Assembly (NCBI GenBank): GCA_025667525.1
Contig: JANFOE010000577.1
Span: 248,001-312,000 of the forward strand
DNA from: Glebionis coronaria
Lineage: Eukaryota; Streptophyta; Magnoliopsida; Asterales; Asteraceae
Length of the DNA stretch: 64,000 nt
Direction of reading: 5' to 3'
Positions within the stretch are counted from its first letter, which is position 1; each line of letters opens with the position of its first letter. Made by a program: the position numbers and the translations under genes. The notes below the pieces were generated by a model that saw only the letters and a program-made list of their open reading frames with translations, made no database searches and was not told the DNA's origin. This document shows positions 1-10,694 of this stretch, piece after piece.

Positions 1-3
1 GGG

Positions 4-645
4 TTGTATGTGAGGGAGAGATCTAATCAGAGAGATATGGAGCAGGGTGAAAATAGTTCGTGGTCAAGGTTACAAGGAAGAAGCAACAAACTCAGGTGTT
101 ATATATGTCAGTCTGAGGATCATTTGAAGAGGGATTGTCCCAGGTATAATCACAAGAAATCTCAAGGTTTTGTCAGGAGTAAAGATCAGGTATCCGGTTC
201 TGGAGCTGATAGGTATGACAATGCTGATGTTATGATGGCTATGAGTGTTGATGAACTTTTGGACAAGATCATGGATTCAGGGGGCTCATACCATATGACA
301 TACAAGAGAGATTATTTGGTTGATTTTAAGGAGTATGACGGTGATAATGTACTGCTAGGTGATGGCAGGGAATGCCGTGTACGGGGGACTGGTAAGGTTC
401 GAGTACGAATGAGGGATGGGTCAAGTTTCGTGTTGGACAACGTCAGGTATGTTCCAAAATTAAAACGAAACTTGATATCGTTGGGCACTGTTGAAAAAGA
501 GGGTTTTACCATGAAGATGCAGTCAGCCAAGATCAAGGTTATAAAGGGTTCACTGGTGGTACTATCAGGAACACGAAGGGATAATTGCATATATACCCTG
601 AACGGTCAGGCTGTGACCGGGAAGACAACGAAGGGTAGGAAGTAG
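4..645 (+). pseudogene. Copia gag C-terminus and protease fragment
   Basis: The open frame of 213 codons starts inside gag, because the window cuts the element. It holds a CX2CX4HX4C zinc knuckle (CYICQSEDHLKRDC, residues 32-45), which packages RNA in the family. The aspartic protease region follows with IMDSGGSYHMT; DSG is the active-site triad. Then comes the GAG-pre-integrase type segment with LKRNLISLGT. The frame ends at TAG 643-645, before the integrase HHCC zinc finger, which appears to be deleted. In an intact element this would be part of a single gag-pol polyprotein. I score it as a pseudogene because pol downstream is broken. Confidence 0.8.
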
Positions 646-649
646 TTAG

Positions 650-1240
650 GAAAATTTCAGACGGGGTGGAAGGTCAAGACGGGTAATGTTCTTGATTCTT
701 GTAATCAGAAGTCTACACAATAATGTATGAAGAGTGGGGTCGCCAAACATTTGGATGTTGCAGGGTTACAACAGTAGAATGGGTTGGTTGAGGAGACAAA
801 CGTGACACTCTTGGATAAGGTACGTTGTTTTCTGATTCAGTCTGGTATGTCCAAGGTTTTTTGGACATAGGATACAACCATGTCTACATATCTAGATAAT
901 AGGTCACCATCAGCAGCGATTGGATTCAAGAAGACTATAGATATTTTAGGGTTTTTTGGTTGGCTTGCTAGTATTGAGCAAGGGATGCTTGAACCAGTTA
1001 AGGTCGAGTGCATATTCCTGGGATACCGTAAAGGTATGAATATTGATCAACTTTGGAGGTTAGATGACGTTACTTCAAAGGGAGTGCTTTACAGGAATAT
1101 GGGTTTCAATGAAAGTGGGCAATACAAGAAAACTTTCACTGGTTCTGGTGTATGTACAAGTTCAGTGCAGGTGTTGCAAGGAGTCGAGTTTGAGGTGGAA
1201 TATCGGGAGGATCATGCATTTGAGGTGGAACGCTAGGGGA
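650..1240 (+). pseudogene. Copia integrase remnant
   Basis: Reading across stops gives pieces typical of the copia integrase core end: NGLVEETNVTLLDKVR at about 780-825, then STYLDNRSPSAAIGFK and ECIFLGYRKG from 880 on, matching the usual spacing of the catalytic Glu region and the conserved FLGY motif. At least two stops (near 777 and 870) interrupt the frame. The Asp residues of the DDE triad lie in the part lost after 650. The sequence is recognisable as family sequence but not functional. Confidence 0.7.
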
Positions 1241-2200
1241 ATGTTGATCATGTAGATGTTTCAAAGGAAGTACAAACTCAAGATTTGATGTACTATCATC
1301 TAGCACGTGATAGGGAGCAACACTTAGCACGGGAACTATTCAAATATAGAGAAGACAGTAATGAGTCTGCTTTTGCAGTTGCTGTAGTGGAGAAGATATA
1401 TGCACACGAGTCATTGACTTTCAATGATACAGTTGCTTGTGAGGTTATTTCCAAGTGGATGGCTGGATTGAAAGAAGAAAAGGATACTCGGTTACATGTG
1501 CATGTGCTCAGCAACAGTTGCAGGAAAAGCACTAACGACAGATACGGTCATTACTGGGAGTATACACCATGTATGTTCATGCATCTATTTCTCTATATAG
1601 ATTGTATGGTATTTTCTTGCGGATGCAAGGTTGAAATCTCGGTTTCCAAGGGTTTGTTGGTTAAAGCAAAGGGAAATATACTTGGTATTAAGATCATCAG
1701 GAATCAGAGTGGTAATACTCTGAGGGTGTCACAGTCCAGGTTTTACAACAGTAAAGTTGGTACAAACTTTATTGAAGGGACACTCCATACTGTCGTTGGA
1801 GGCTAGTCTATCAGGGGACTGTGATGTTGAAAAGAATGGTAAGTGGTCATATATATGCGGTTGGAAGCCATGAGTATCATGGAGTCTGCACGAGACCTGA
1901 CATAGCATCTGCAGATGTGGGTATGTCGGATGGGTTTGATTGTGGATTACAAACTAACGTACAAGTTTTTGTGGATTTTGACTACACCATGGGTAGATCG
2001 ATCACTGTCATGGATAGATAAAATCACAAGGTACAAGATGATGATGATACAAGGATGTGTAGGAAGCTGGGAAGCTAAGATGCTGCACATAATGGTTTTG
2101 TCAACAGCTGAAGCGGCGTATGTGACACTTACGGAAGCTACAAAGGAGGTTATTTGACTAAAGAAGACTCTTGACATAGTCTGGATCTAAACTAAGGATA
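1241..2200 (+). pseudogene. Copia reverse transcriptase/RNase H remnant with most of RT missing
   Basis: The open stretch 1285-1806 contains ESLTFNDTVACEVISKWMAG and then LFLYIDCMVFSCG, a degraded form of the copia YVDD box (the second catalytic Asp is replaced by Cys). It runs on to KGLLVKAKGNILGIKIIRN. From 1821 to 2157 RNase H-like text appears (CTRPDIAS, VDFDYTMGRS, LSTAEAAYVTLTEATKE). The main RT fingers and palm motifs are absent between the integrase and this block. I recall similar shortened copia proteins in Asteraceae genomes, so the deletion may be a family feature. That is recollection, not a search. Confidence 0.65.
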
Positions 2201-2340
2201 CTGGTGCCTTGACGAAGGCGGTCCTCGGTCCTCGGTTCTAGCACATTGGTTAAAGTTGTTGCATATCGGGGAAGGTTAATATGATACTAAGGTGGAAATT
2301 GTTGCATATTAGTATTCATATTAAATAGTTTAGGGGGCTA

Positions 2341-5300
2341 TGTAACACCCCATTTTGGAAATGGAATATTACGCATAATCATGGCGTGTCATCAAAGCAT
2401 AAAAGGATAAATGTCTAAGCATTATTCGACCATAAAAGGGAAATACCGGAATCAAACATCGGTAACCCCAAAGTAAAGCTCATCACACACAAACATAAAT
2501 ACTGTAAAAGGAAAGGACGAAACAATGTCCATAGCAACTGTATTAAAGTAAAGGAAATGCATAAAGTAAAGAAAGACAGTAAAGCTTCCAATCCATATGC
2601 ACGTACGTTTGAGATCTACGAGCGTCCCTGAGTACCTGCCGTTTTGGGAACATGAAAAGGAAAACGGCTGAGCAAGACGCTCAGTGCACGGATGTACAAT
2701 ATAGCATGAAATAGGATAAACATGTAACATATAACAGCGGAAGACTAAGTTCTGAGTAAACTGGTTAAGTATTAGGAAAACTGGTTTTATAGTTTGAAAA
2801 GCCTTATGTTTATCTTATGAAAACTGTTTTAACATAAATATACCATAGCCCATATAGGTCATGAAAAGGTCACGTGCATGAATACTTGGAGGGGTGACCT
2901 CATCATGCTGATTAGAGGGGATGCCTCTAATTAATATACTGGTTTGGGTAGGAGGGATCAACTCCTTGTGAAGGATGCAAGGCACACACCACATTCACCA
3001 TGATAAACTGAATAAAACATGTAACTAGGATGCACCCATACGCCCCACCTGATATAATAATATGGCCAAAACTGAAAAGGACGCCACGAGCAATCACTCC
3101 GCCGTGGGGAAGTCATAACATTGGTGCCTCCAATGTTATGGTTATGGTACCTCCATAACTAGGTGAAACTGGTCATGCTTGTATATGGCTATAGATTATG
3201 CTAATTAAACATAAGCAGTTCAAAACAATAAAACAAATGCTGGGGAAAACAGTTGGCTGCATACGGGGAAATCCTAATAACGAAAGAATGTCCATACTGA
3301 AAGGACGGGAATCTGTACCTCAAGTCCAGTGAATGAACGGAAGAAAGACTCCTACTTCTGGATCACTAACGCTACATGAATACACACGTGTATAAGTATC
3401 GATTCACTGATTACGTACTGGGTTTTATGTCTCATTTTAGCTGACTTGGTATGTTTTAGGTCATGATTCACTGTTTAAAGCCTTAAACTGTGTTTATCTT
3501 GTATTTTGATTAATCTGTTTAAGTATTACTGGTATTTCATGTATTATTATACTTACTGTGTAATAATAAGTAACTTTCCAAAAATAGCAGGTTTCCAAAA
3601 ATAGAAAGTTTCCAAAAATAGAAAGTTTCCAAAAATAGAAAGTTTCCAAAAATAGAAAGTTACCAAAAATAGAAAGTTTCCAAAAATAGAAAGTTTCCAA
3701 AAATAGAAAGTTTCCAAAAATAGAAAGTTTCCTAAAATAGAATTTACTGCTTAAAATAGATTAGTTTCTAAATATAGAAAGTTTCCAAAAATAGATCAGC
3801 TGCCTTAATTAAATAAGTTTCTATATATAGAAGGTTTCCATGATTAGATTAGCTGCCTGAATTAGATAGATTTCCATATATAGAAGGTTTCCATTAATAG
3901 ATTAGTTGCCTTATTTAATTAAGTTTCTATAAATAGAAGTTTCCATATTTAGAATTAAGCTGGTTACATAAGCTAACATATAAGTCTACGTGTTTATAAG
4001 CTGATTTCTTAAGTCATATGATATAGTATATAGTTTAATTATTATTTCATGTATTTTAATTAAACTATAGGTTAAGCATTTTAATTAAAGTATAACATGT
4101 TTTAATTAAAATGAAATGAAAAATACTTAGGTTAAAATGAGTATTATTATTATTAATAATATAACCTAAGTCATGTCTAAATTAATTAATTATAGGCATG
4201 TTTTAAATAATTAATTAATTATAACTTATAACATAAAATACTTAGGTTAAATTAATATCATGCTAAATTAATAATTAGGATAACCTAAGTCATGATTTAA
4301 TTAATATCTCATGTTATTAATTAATTTATATCCTAAGTTCATGATTCATAAAAATTAACATGTAACCTAGATCATGATTTAACCAACGAACCATGAATCG
4401 GGCATGAATTCGACACCGTACCCCGAGCCAAACTCGGGGCACGTGTGCCTCCTTGCTGCCGTGGGTCCAAACAAGCACCAACCAAGACCAAAATGGTCTT
4501 GGTGGTGGCGGCAATAAGCAAACCAAACCCCCCTCGGGTTTGTTTGCTAGGCGACTAAAACAAACACCCTTTTTATAACGTTCTTTGATTTTAATTTACC
4601 CCAAAACATGTTAGATCAATGTTTAATTATCATGTTTTAATAAGAAAAATAATAACATGTTCATGAAAATAATCAAAGATAAAAAAGAATTAAAAAGAAG
4701 GGTTTAGAATGATATACCAACACGTAGCTTGAAAGGGGATGAACAAACACGGTTTCTAGCACTTGTATTTAATGTCAAAAATCAACAACACCCTCCTATG
4801 GTGGTGATGTAGGTGGCGGCACAAAAGGAACCAAGGAGGAGGAGGAGAAAACGTTTTAGGTTAAAATGTTATTTTGCTTGAAAGTGAAAAATGAAAAACA
4901 TATTTACCATAACCCCCCTTTACTTGTAAAAGTCCATGGGCTTAGCCCATTTCTTGTTGTTGTGCCGTGGGTATGGGGGCCCCACATGGGGTACCCGTAC
5001 CTTTCTCGTGTCCCGATGTTTCGTGTTCGTTCGTGGTTAACGTGTTCGTGTTTAAAGTGTTTCTGTTTATTTTATCATGTCGTTTATCGTAATTTTAACG
5101 CTCGTAATTATATTATATGTATATACGTAATTATTCTAGTTCGTATTTTAAATGGTGATCATGATTTAATTATGTTCACGTGACATATTTATTAACTGTT
5201 TATCATGAGTTCGTACGTAATCGATACTTATCATGTCATACACGTATGCACTTGCTTGATTACTAGTACATGAATGTGATCAATACTAAATAAGGTAAGT

Positions 5301-5361
5301 TTTAATCTAGGACGCACGATCTTAAGGGCACTATTCATGGTAAAAGCATGCGGGTTTTACA
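2341..5361 (-). repeat. Gypsy 3' LTR (left copy)
   Basis: The long terminal repeat is bounded by TG and CA and adjoins target-site copy GGCTA on its left. It contains about ten copies of a 17-bp minisatellite (unit GTTTCCAAAAATAGAAA) at about 3570-3735, followed by AT-rich imperfect repeats to about 3960. A 92-codon open frame (2452-2730, - strand) and a 105-codon one (4866-5183) are preserved in both LTRs, but the copies are almost identical anyway, so this is no evidence of coding. The LTR would supply the polyadenylation site of the element transcript. Confidence 0.95.
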
Positions 5362-5438
5362 ATTCTTCCCCCCTAAAAAGAATAATTCGTCCCCGAATTA
5401 TAGATAAAGTAAGCTGAAAAGAAGTAACATACCCGAAC

Positions 5439-8400
5439 TCAAAATATGAAGTGAGGGTAAGAAGCCCGGATAGACTCCTCTGTTTCCCAAGTGGCTTCCC
5501 GCTCGGTATGGTCCCTCCAAAGAATTTTGACGAATAGAATCGTCTTCCTTCTCATGACTCGTTCTTGCCTGTCGAGTACTCGTTCGGGTTCTTCTATAAA
5601 AGTGAGATCTTCACGTATCTGTTCCAGTGGATACTGAACCATGTGAAGGGGATGATAATTGTACCCTCTGAGTAAGGACACAAGGAACACGTTATGCACG
5701 TGCGAAAGCTGAGGAGGTAACGCCAATCGGTAAGATACTACACCGATTCGTTCAATGATATCAAAAGGTCCGATGAAACGAGGACTAAGTTTTCCTTTGA
5801 TCCCGAAGCCTTTAACACCACGTGCCGGCGAAACCTTGAGGAAGACGTGATCTCCCACATTAAAATGTATGTCCCTACGATGCTTATCGGCGTAACTCTT
5901 CTGACGTGACCGTGCTTCTTGCAACTTCTTTTTAGCTACCTCGATATTCTCATTGGTCATTTCTATAATCTCTGGTCCTTCGAGTGTTCGCTCTCCCACT
6001 TGATCCCAGCAAGTTGGAGCGCGACACTTTCTGCCATACAACATTTCGAAAGGAGCACATTTGATACTTGCGTGCCAGCTGTTGTTGTATGAAAACTCGA
6101 CCAAACAGATGTAATCGTCCCAATCACCTGTCCATTCCAACGCACACGACCTTAACATATCTTCTAATGTCTGAATTGTTCGCTCCGATTGTCCGTCCGT
6201 TTGAGGATGGAAGGCCGTACTCAGCTTAAGTTGTGTACCCCAAGCTTTTTGCAGACCTTTCTAGAATCGCGACGTGAAACGAGGATCTCTGTCTGAGACG
6301 ATGCTGGAGGGAGTGCCGTGGAGTCTCATGATCTCCCTTCTGTAAGTATCTGCGAGTTTACTTACCGGATCTTCCTTGCGTATCGGTAAGAAATGAGCTG
6401 ATTTGGTGAGTCGATCAACAATGACCCAAATAGCATCGTGCTTCTTCTTGGTAGGCGGAAGATCGGTAACAAAATCCATGGTGATTTTGTCCCACTTCCA
6501 CTCTGGAATATCCAACGGTTGAAGGAGACCGCCCGATCGCTGATGTTCAATCTTAACCTGCTGGCAGGTAAGACATTTGGAGACATAAGTGGCTACATCC
6601 TGTTTCATACCACTCCACCAAAAGTGCTGTCTGATGTCATGGTACATTTTTGTCGACCCAGGATGTATAGAAAATGGGGAGCTGTGAGCTTCAGCTAACA
6701 ATGCTTCCCGGAGTTCTTGATTGTCAGGAACACAAAGTCTCGTGCCCTGCCAAACGATACCGCCTGCGTCCATTCTGAATTCTGTCTGCTTCTCCAAATT
6801 CTGAATTATCGCCCAAATCTCTCCATCATCCTTCTGCGCTTCCTTGATCCTAGTCAGTAACTCAAGTTCTACTCTAAGATTCGCCCAGTATCCGTGCTGC
6901 CCACGTACCATGATTTTGATGTCTAGCCGCTCCAAGTCTCTTATGTTTTGTTCCTTGATCTCAATGCCGTTGATCATTCCGGACTTTCTGCTGAGTGCAT
7001 CTGCTACTACATTAGCTTTCCCGGGATGATACTGTAGGTTAATATCATAATCCTTCAACAGTTCCAACCATCTCCTTTGTCTCATGTTCAGTTCTCGCTG
7101 TGTGAAGATATACTTCAAGCTCTTGTGATCCGTGAAAATGTCGCATGATTCTCCGTATAAGTAATGTCTCCATATTTTCAATGCGAACACCACTGCAGCA
7201 AGTTCCAGGTCATGCGTAGGGTAGTTTTCTTCATAGGGCTTAAGCTGTCGTGAAGCATACGCGATCACTTTCCCATGTTGCATGAGAACACAGCCCAGTC
7301 CCTTCCCCGATGCATCGCTATAGATCTGAAATCCACCTGTACCAGATGGGAGAGTAAGAATAGGTGCAGATACTAACTTCTGCTTTAGGTCTTCGAAGCT
7401 CTTCTCTCGATCTTCCGTCCAGACGAATTTCTCTCCTTTTCGCATCAGTTTGGTGAGAGGTAGTGCCAAGCGGGAAAAGTTCTCCACGAATCTGCGATAA
7501 TATCCAGCTAAGCCTAAGAAACTACGGACTTCTGTCGCTGACGTTGGTCTTGGCCATTTAGTGATAGCCTCAACCTTCGCTGGGTCCATAGTGATCCCTT
7601 CTGCTGATACAATGTGACCTAAGAATGCCACCTTGTTTAACCAGAACTCACACTTGGAGAATTTCGCATACAGCTGCTTCTGAAGAAGAATCTGTAGTAC
7701 CGTACGGAGATGGTCTTCGTGTTCCTCCGTGGACTTTGAGAAAATCAGGATGTCATCGATGAATACAATGACAAACTTATCAAGGAATTCATGGAAGATT
7801 CTGTTCATCAGATCCATGAATACTGCTGGAGCATTAGTCAGGCCGAATGGCATGACTACAAACTCATAATGGCCATAGCGGGTACGAAAAGCAGTCTTGG
7901 CAATATCCTGCTCCTTAACCCTTAGCTGATGGTAGCCTGACCTTAGATCGATCTTTGAGAAGTGTTTGGCTCCTTGAAGTTGGTCAAACAGATCATCTAT
8001 ACGTGGCAGTGGATATCTATTGCGGATGGTAATCTTATTAAGTTCACGGTAGTCAATGCAAAGTCGCATGCTGCCGTCCTTCTTCTTAACGAACAAGACC
8101 GGTGCGCCCCATGGAGATGCGCTTGGTCTAATGAACCCTCGTTCAAGAAGTTCCTGCAGTTTCAGTTCTTTTAGCTCTATGGGAGCCATACGATACGGAG
8201 CCTTAGAGATTGGCTCAGCTCCTGGAACAAGGTCGATGTTGAACTCCACTTCTCGTGCAGGTGGTATGCCTGGAAGTTCAGCTGGGAAAACGTCTTGAAA
8301 TTCCGAAACTACTGGTTGATCCTGAATCGATGGGGATTCAGCATCCATGTCATGAACCGTAGCTAGATAACCTTCGCAGCCATGTGACAGTAATGCACGT

Positions 8401-9064
8401 GCTTGCAAGGTAGATATCACTTGTACAGACCGTCCGGGTATGAACCCGTTATGAATGTACTCTGGTGCGTTAATGTCGCCGAAGATCACCCGATATGAGT
8501 GGCAGTCTATGGTAGCATGGTGCTTGGATAGCCAGTCCATGCCGAGAATCATATCGAATTCAATCATGTCTAGGGGAAGTGCATCTACTGCACGAACTTT
8601 ATCGTCAAACTCTAGAGGGAGACTCTTGTATACATGAGTTATTAATACAGAGTCCTTCAAAGGCGTGGAAATGGTAAGCCTATTTTCTAATGGCAAGGGA
8701 AGTGTCCTGATGTTCTTGGCATAAGTAGTGGAAATAACTGAATGTGTGGCACCCGTGTCGAAAAGAACACATGTAGCTTGGCCGTACATATACAAAATTC
8801 CAGTAATGGTACCTGTAGATTTGTTTGCCTGATCGCGCGATGTCGTGTAGACACACCCAGTGGTAGGAGGCGGTTTAGTATCAGCATGACCCGAAGTACC
8901 CTCCATTTCACCCTTACGGCAATCTCTCATACGATGGCCAGGGAGGCCGCACTTGTAGCACGCGTCGGAATCACGACGACATGGGCCAGGGTGTCTGCGA
9001 TGGCAAGTACTGCAAAGAGGATGAGTGAATCCTCCAGCAGGAGTCCTTGCTTGCTGAGGGCCTG
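5439..9064 (-). pseudogene. Gypsy gag-pol exon 4: zinc knuckle, protease, RT, RNase H, integrase, chromodomain-like tail
   Basis: The frame begins after a 3' splice site at 9064/9065. Numbered from the 937-codon open frame it holds a zinc knuckle [14 protein letters not shown] (39-52) and protease [10 protein letters not shown] (DTG 106-108). Further on come RT with [11 protein letters not shown] and the catalytic FIDDIL box, RNase H starting IYSDASG with TDHKSL and ADALSRK, and an integrase HHCC finger ([19 protein letters not shown]) plus core ([19 protein letters not shown]). A single in-frame TAG at 6261-6263 interrupts the core just after that motif. The same frame then runs open to 5439, covering the catalytic Glu region (HPQTDGQSERT) and a chromodomain-like end (ILWRDHTEREATWE). 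Except for this stop the polyprotein is full length. Confidence 0.92.
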
Positions 9065-9506
9065 CTGATGACAAAATGTGTTAAAATAAAGTATATGCAC
9101 GAGTATAAGACATATGCGTCATAAGATATTCACCAGTGTTAGCTGAACGGTTAGGCTGAGAACCCCTGTGGTTCTGGTCCTTCCCGTTACCGTGGTTCCT
9201 GGTAGAGATTAATATAGTGTCAGCATGAGAGTTATAACATGAAATCATGAGAAGATGCGTAAATAGTAGGACCTGCTGTTGTTGGAGTGTCCCGCATTGT
9301 TACGGTAATTATCATTACCGCTGCGCCTTTCCACAACAGAACGGTCGTTAGTGTGACCGTTTCCTTTGGGCTGATTAGGCTGCTGCTGAGTAGCCGGCTG
9401 AGACCAGTCCCCAGTTTTCTGCCTGGAAGATATAGTTTAAGAGATGATTATAGAACATATAACGATAGGATGGGGTCTGGTTATCGATAGAACACGAAAT
9501 GTTTAC
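9065..9506 (-). CDS. Gypsy gag exons 2 and 3 with introns 1-3
   Basis: Read on the - strand: intron 1 is 9506-9423 (84 bp, GTAAAC...TTCCAG), exon 2 is 9422-9273 (150 bp), intron 2 is 9272-9199 (74 bp, GTCCTA...TACCAG), exon 3 is 9198-9134 (65 bp), and intron 3 is 9133-9065 (69 bp, GTGAAT...ATCAG). All have GT-AG ends, AT-rich bodies and plant-minimum length. Phases fit throughout (2, 2, 1), giving a continuous Gln/Asn-rich linker ([17 protein letters not shown], later [16 protein letters not shown]) between capsid and zinc knuckle. Without splicing, gag stops at a TAA that overlaps the first donor. The intron 3 acceptor is a CAGCAG tandem site, so its exact end may shift by 3 bases. Confidence 0.82.
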
Positions 9507-10234
9507 CTCTTGTCGGGTCTTTCAGCTTCCCCGAACTCATCGCGTTCCTGCAACATCTCAAGCTTCCTTGCTGCGTCGGCCACTTGTGCTACTGTATTGA
9601 ACGTAGCACATACCAGATTGTTCGCGACCGAGGTGCGAAGTGCCCACCTAAAGTGGTGTGCCTGCTCCTCAGGAGTACCAGCTGCTGCTCCCAGAAAACC
9701 AGCTAAGCGAAGAAAGCGCTGCATGAATTCGTTGCTATTCTCGCCCGCTCTCTGACGTATCCCATGGTATTCTCGCTTGAGTTTGTCCTGCTCTGCTTTA
9801 GGAAAGAACTGCTCCATCACTCTCTCCTTGAATTGGGCCCATGTCAAACCAGCGACCCATTCATCACCTCCTTCTGACTGCGTCAAGGCTAGCCACCAGT
9901 TGAGTACATCGCCTTCAAACCGGTAGCATGCCAATCTCGCCTTGAATGCGGGGTCACATCCCATAGCATTGAAGATTTTCTCAATGTGAGTCAACCAGCT
10001 TTCAGCATCGCTGGGGCTATCAGTCTTTTCGAAAGCTCTAGGACGGAGCTTGTTGAATCTTTCCAACCACACTGCTAGTGTCACTGGGGGAGGAGGAGGA
10101 GGTGGCTGATTGTGCTGCTGATTGTTGGCAGCTTGGACTTCAGCACGAATGTCATTCCTCAGTTGAGGAAGTAAGGCTTGCATGGCAGCCTGAATTGCAG
10201 CATTGAGCTGCTCTTGCTCGCGTGTGAGAACCAT
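9507..10234 (-). CDS. gag: Gypsy gag exon 1 (capsid)
   Basis: This is the retrotransposon Gag capsid, about 243 codons from the Met in MVLTREQEQLN (an in-frame upstream ATG at 10255 is also possible). A Pro tract (PPPPPPP) precedes the capsid fold, which shows WLTHIEKIFNAMGC, CYRFEGDVLNWW and WAQFKERVMEQFF, all typical of plant Ty3/gypsy gag. The frame ends in RPDKR with AGG TAA; the GTAA is also the start of a 5' splice site at 9506. Unspliced RNA would thus make capsid only, and spliced RNA would add the nucleocapsid and pol. The upstream leader is 10235-10672. Confidence 0.9.
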
Positions 10235-10672
10235 CTGACAGTATAACATAAACATATGATTAACAGTTCAAACATAGAATATAACTTATATATATACATG
10301 AAAAAAAATTTCATGCTAAAAATTTCACGAGAAAAATTTTATGCAAGAAAATCTTTGTATGAATGCATGATGCAGTTTTATGAAAACTTTTGATGCTCGA
10401 GAGTGAACGCCTCTGGTCGGTTCACTCAAAACAAAAGACATATCGAGGGGGACGCCTATGGGTCGGTCCCAAATTTAAAAGTTTCGATAAAACACATGCG
10501 ACTAAATAGGGCCAGTCCTGTACCAACCATTACTTAGTCAAAAACCCTGTAACAATGACATGTATATGTATGCTTAAAAATGATGAATGCATGAAAACAA
10601 CTGTCAGTTCTAGGAAGACCGTAGTGACTACCCACTAATCACAGGTCATATTTGAGAGCCTACAGGTCGAAA
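10235..10672 (-). other. Gypsy 5' untranslated leader
   Basis: The non-coding leader lies between the primer binding site and gag. It contains short blocks such as the pair of related segments around 10400 and 10450 (GAGAGTGAACGCCTC / GAGGGGGACGCCTA), which could fold as packaging structure. That role is inferred only from position. Confidence 0.6.
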
Positions 10673-10690
10673 CCTTGGGCTCTGATACCA
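10673..10690 (-). promoter_or_regulatory. Gypsy primer binding site (initiator Met tRNA)
   Basis: On the - strand the sequence reads TGGTATCAGAGCCCAAGG, four bases after the LTR end (TACA then ATTA). TGGTATCAGAGCC is complementary to the 3' end of plant initiator methionine tRNA. It primes minus-strand DNA synthesis and fixes the element's direction. Confidence 0.93.
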
Positions 10691-10694
10691 TAAT

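Larger units (their letters stand above)
1..2340 (+). mobile_element. Decayed Ty1/copia element, internal region (5' part outside the window)
   Basis: This stretch reads on the + strand through gag zinc knuckle, protease, integrase, and RT/RNase H remnants in that order, which is the Ty1/copia order. Many stops and frame changes separate the pieces. The element continues after the gypsy insertion: bases 2336-2340 (GGCTA) are repeated at 13716-13720, and a copia-type 3' LTR follows at about 13723. The purine tract TTAGGGGGCTA at the break is the likely polypurine tract. The 5' LTR lies outside the window. The element cannot be autonomous as it stands. Confidence 0.85.

Noticed and set aside
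2452..2730. 92-codon ORF conserved in both gypsy LTRs (also 10806-11084)
   Set aside because: Conservation only reflects identity of the two LTRs; no known domain, and the LTR context argues against coding.
3570..3735. Regular 17-bp repeats as a possible CRISPR-like array
   Set aside because: Simple tandem minisatellite without spacers, inside a plant LTR and present in both LTRs.
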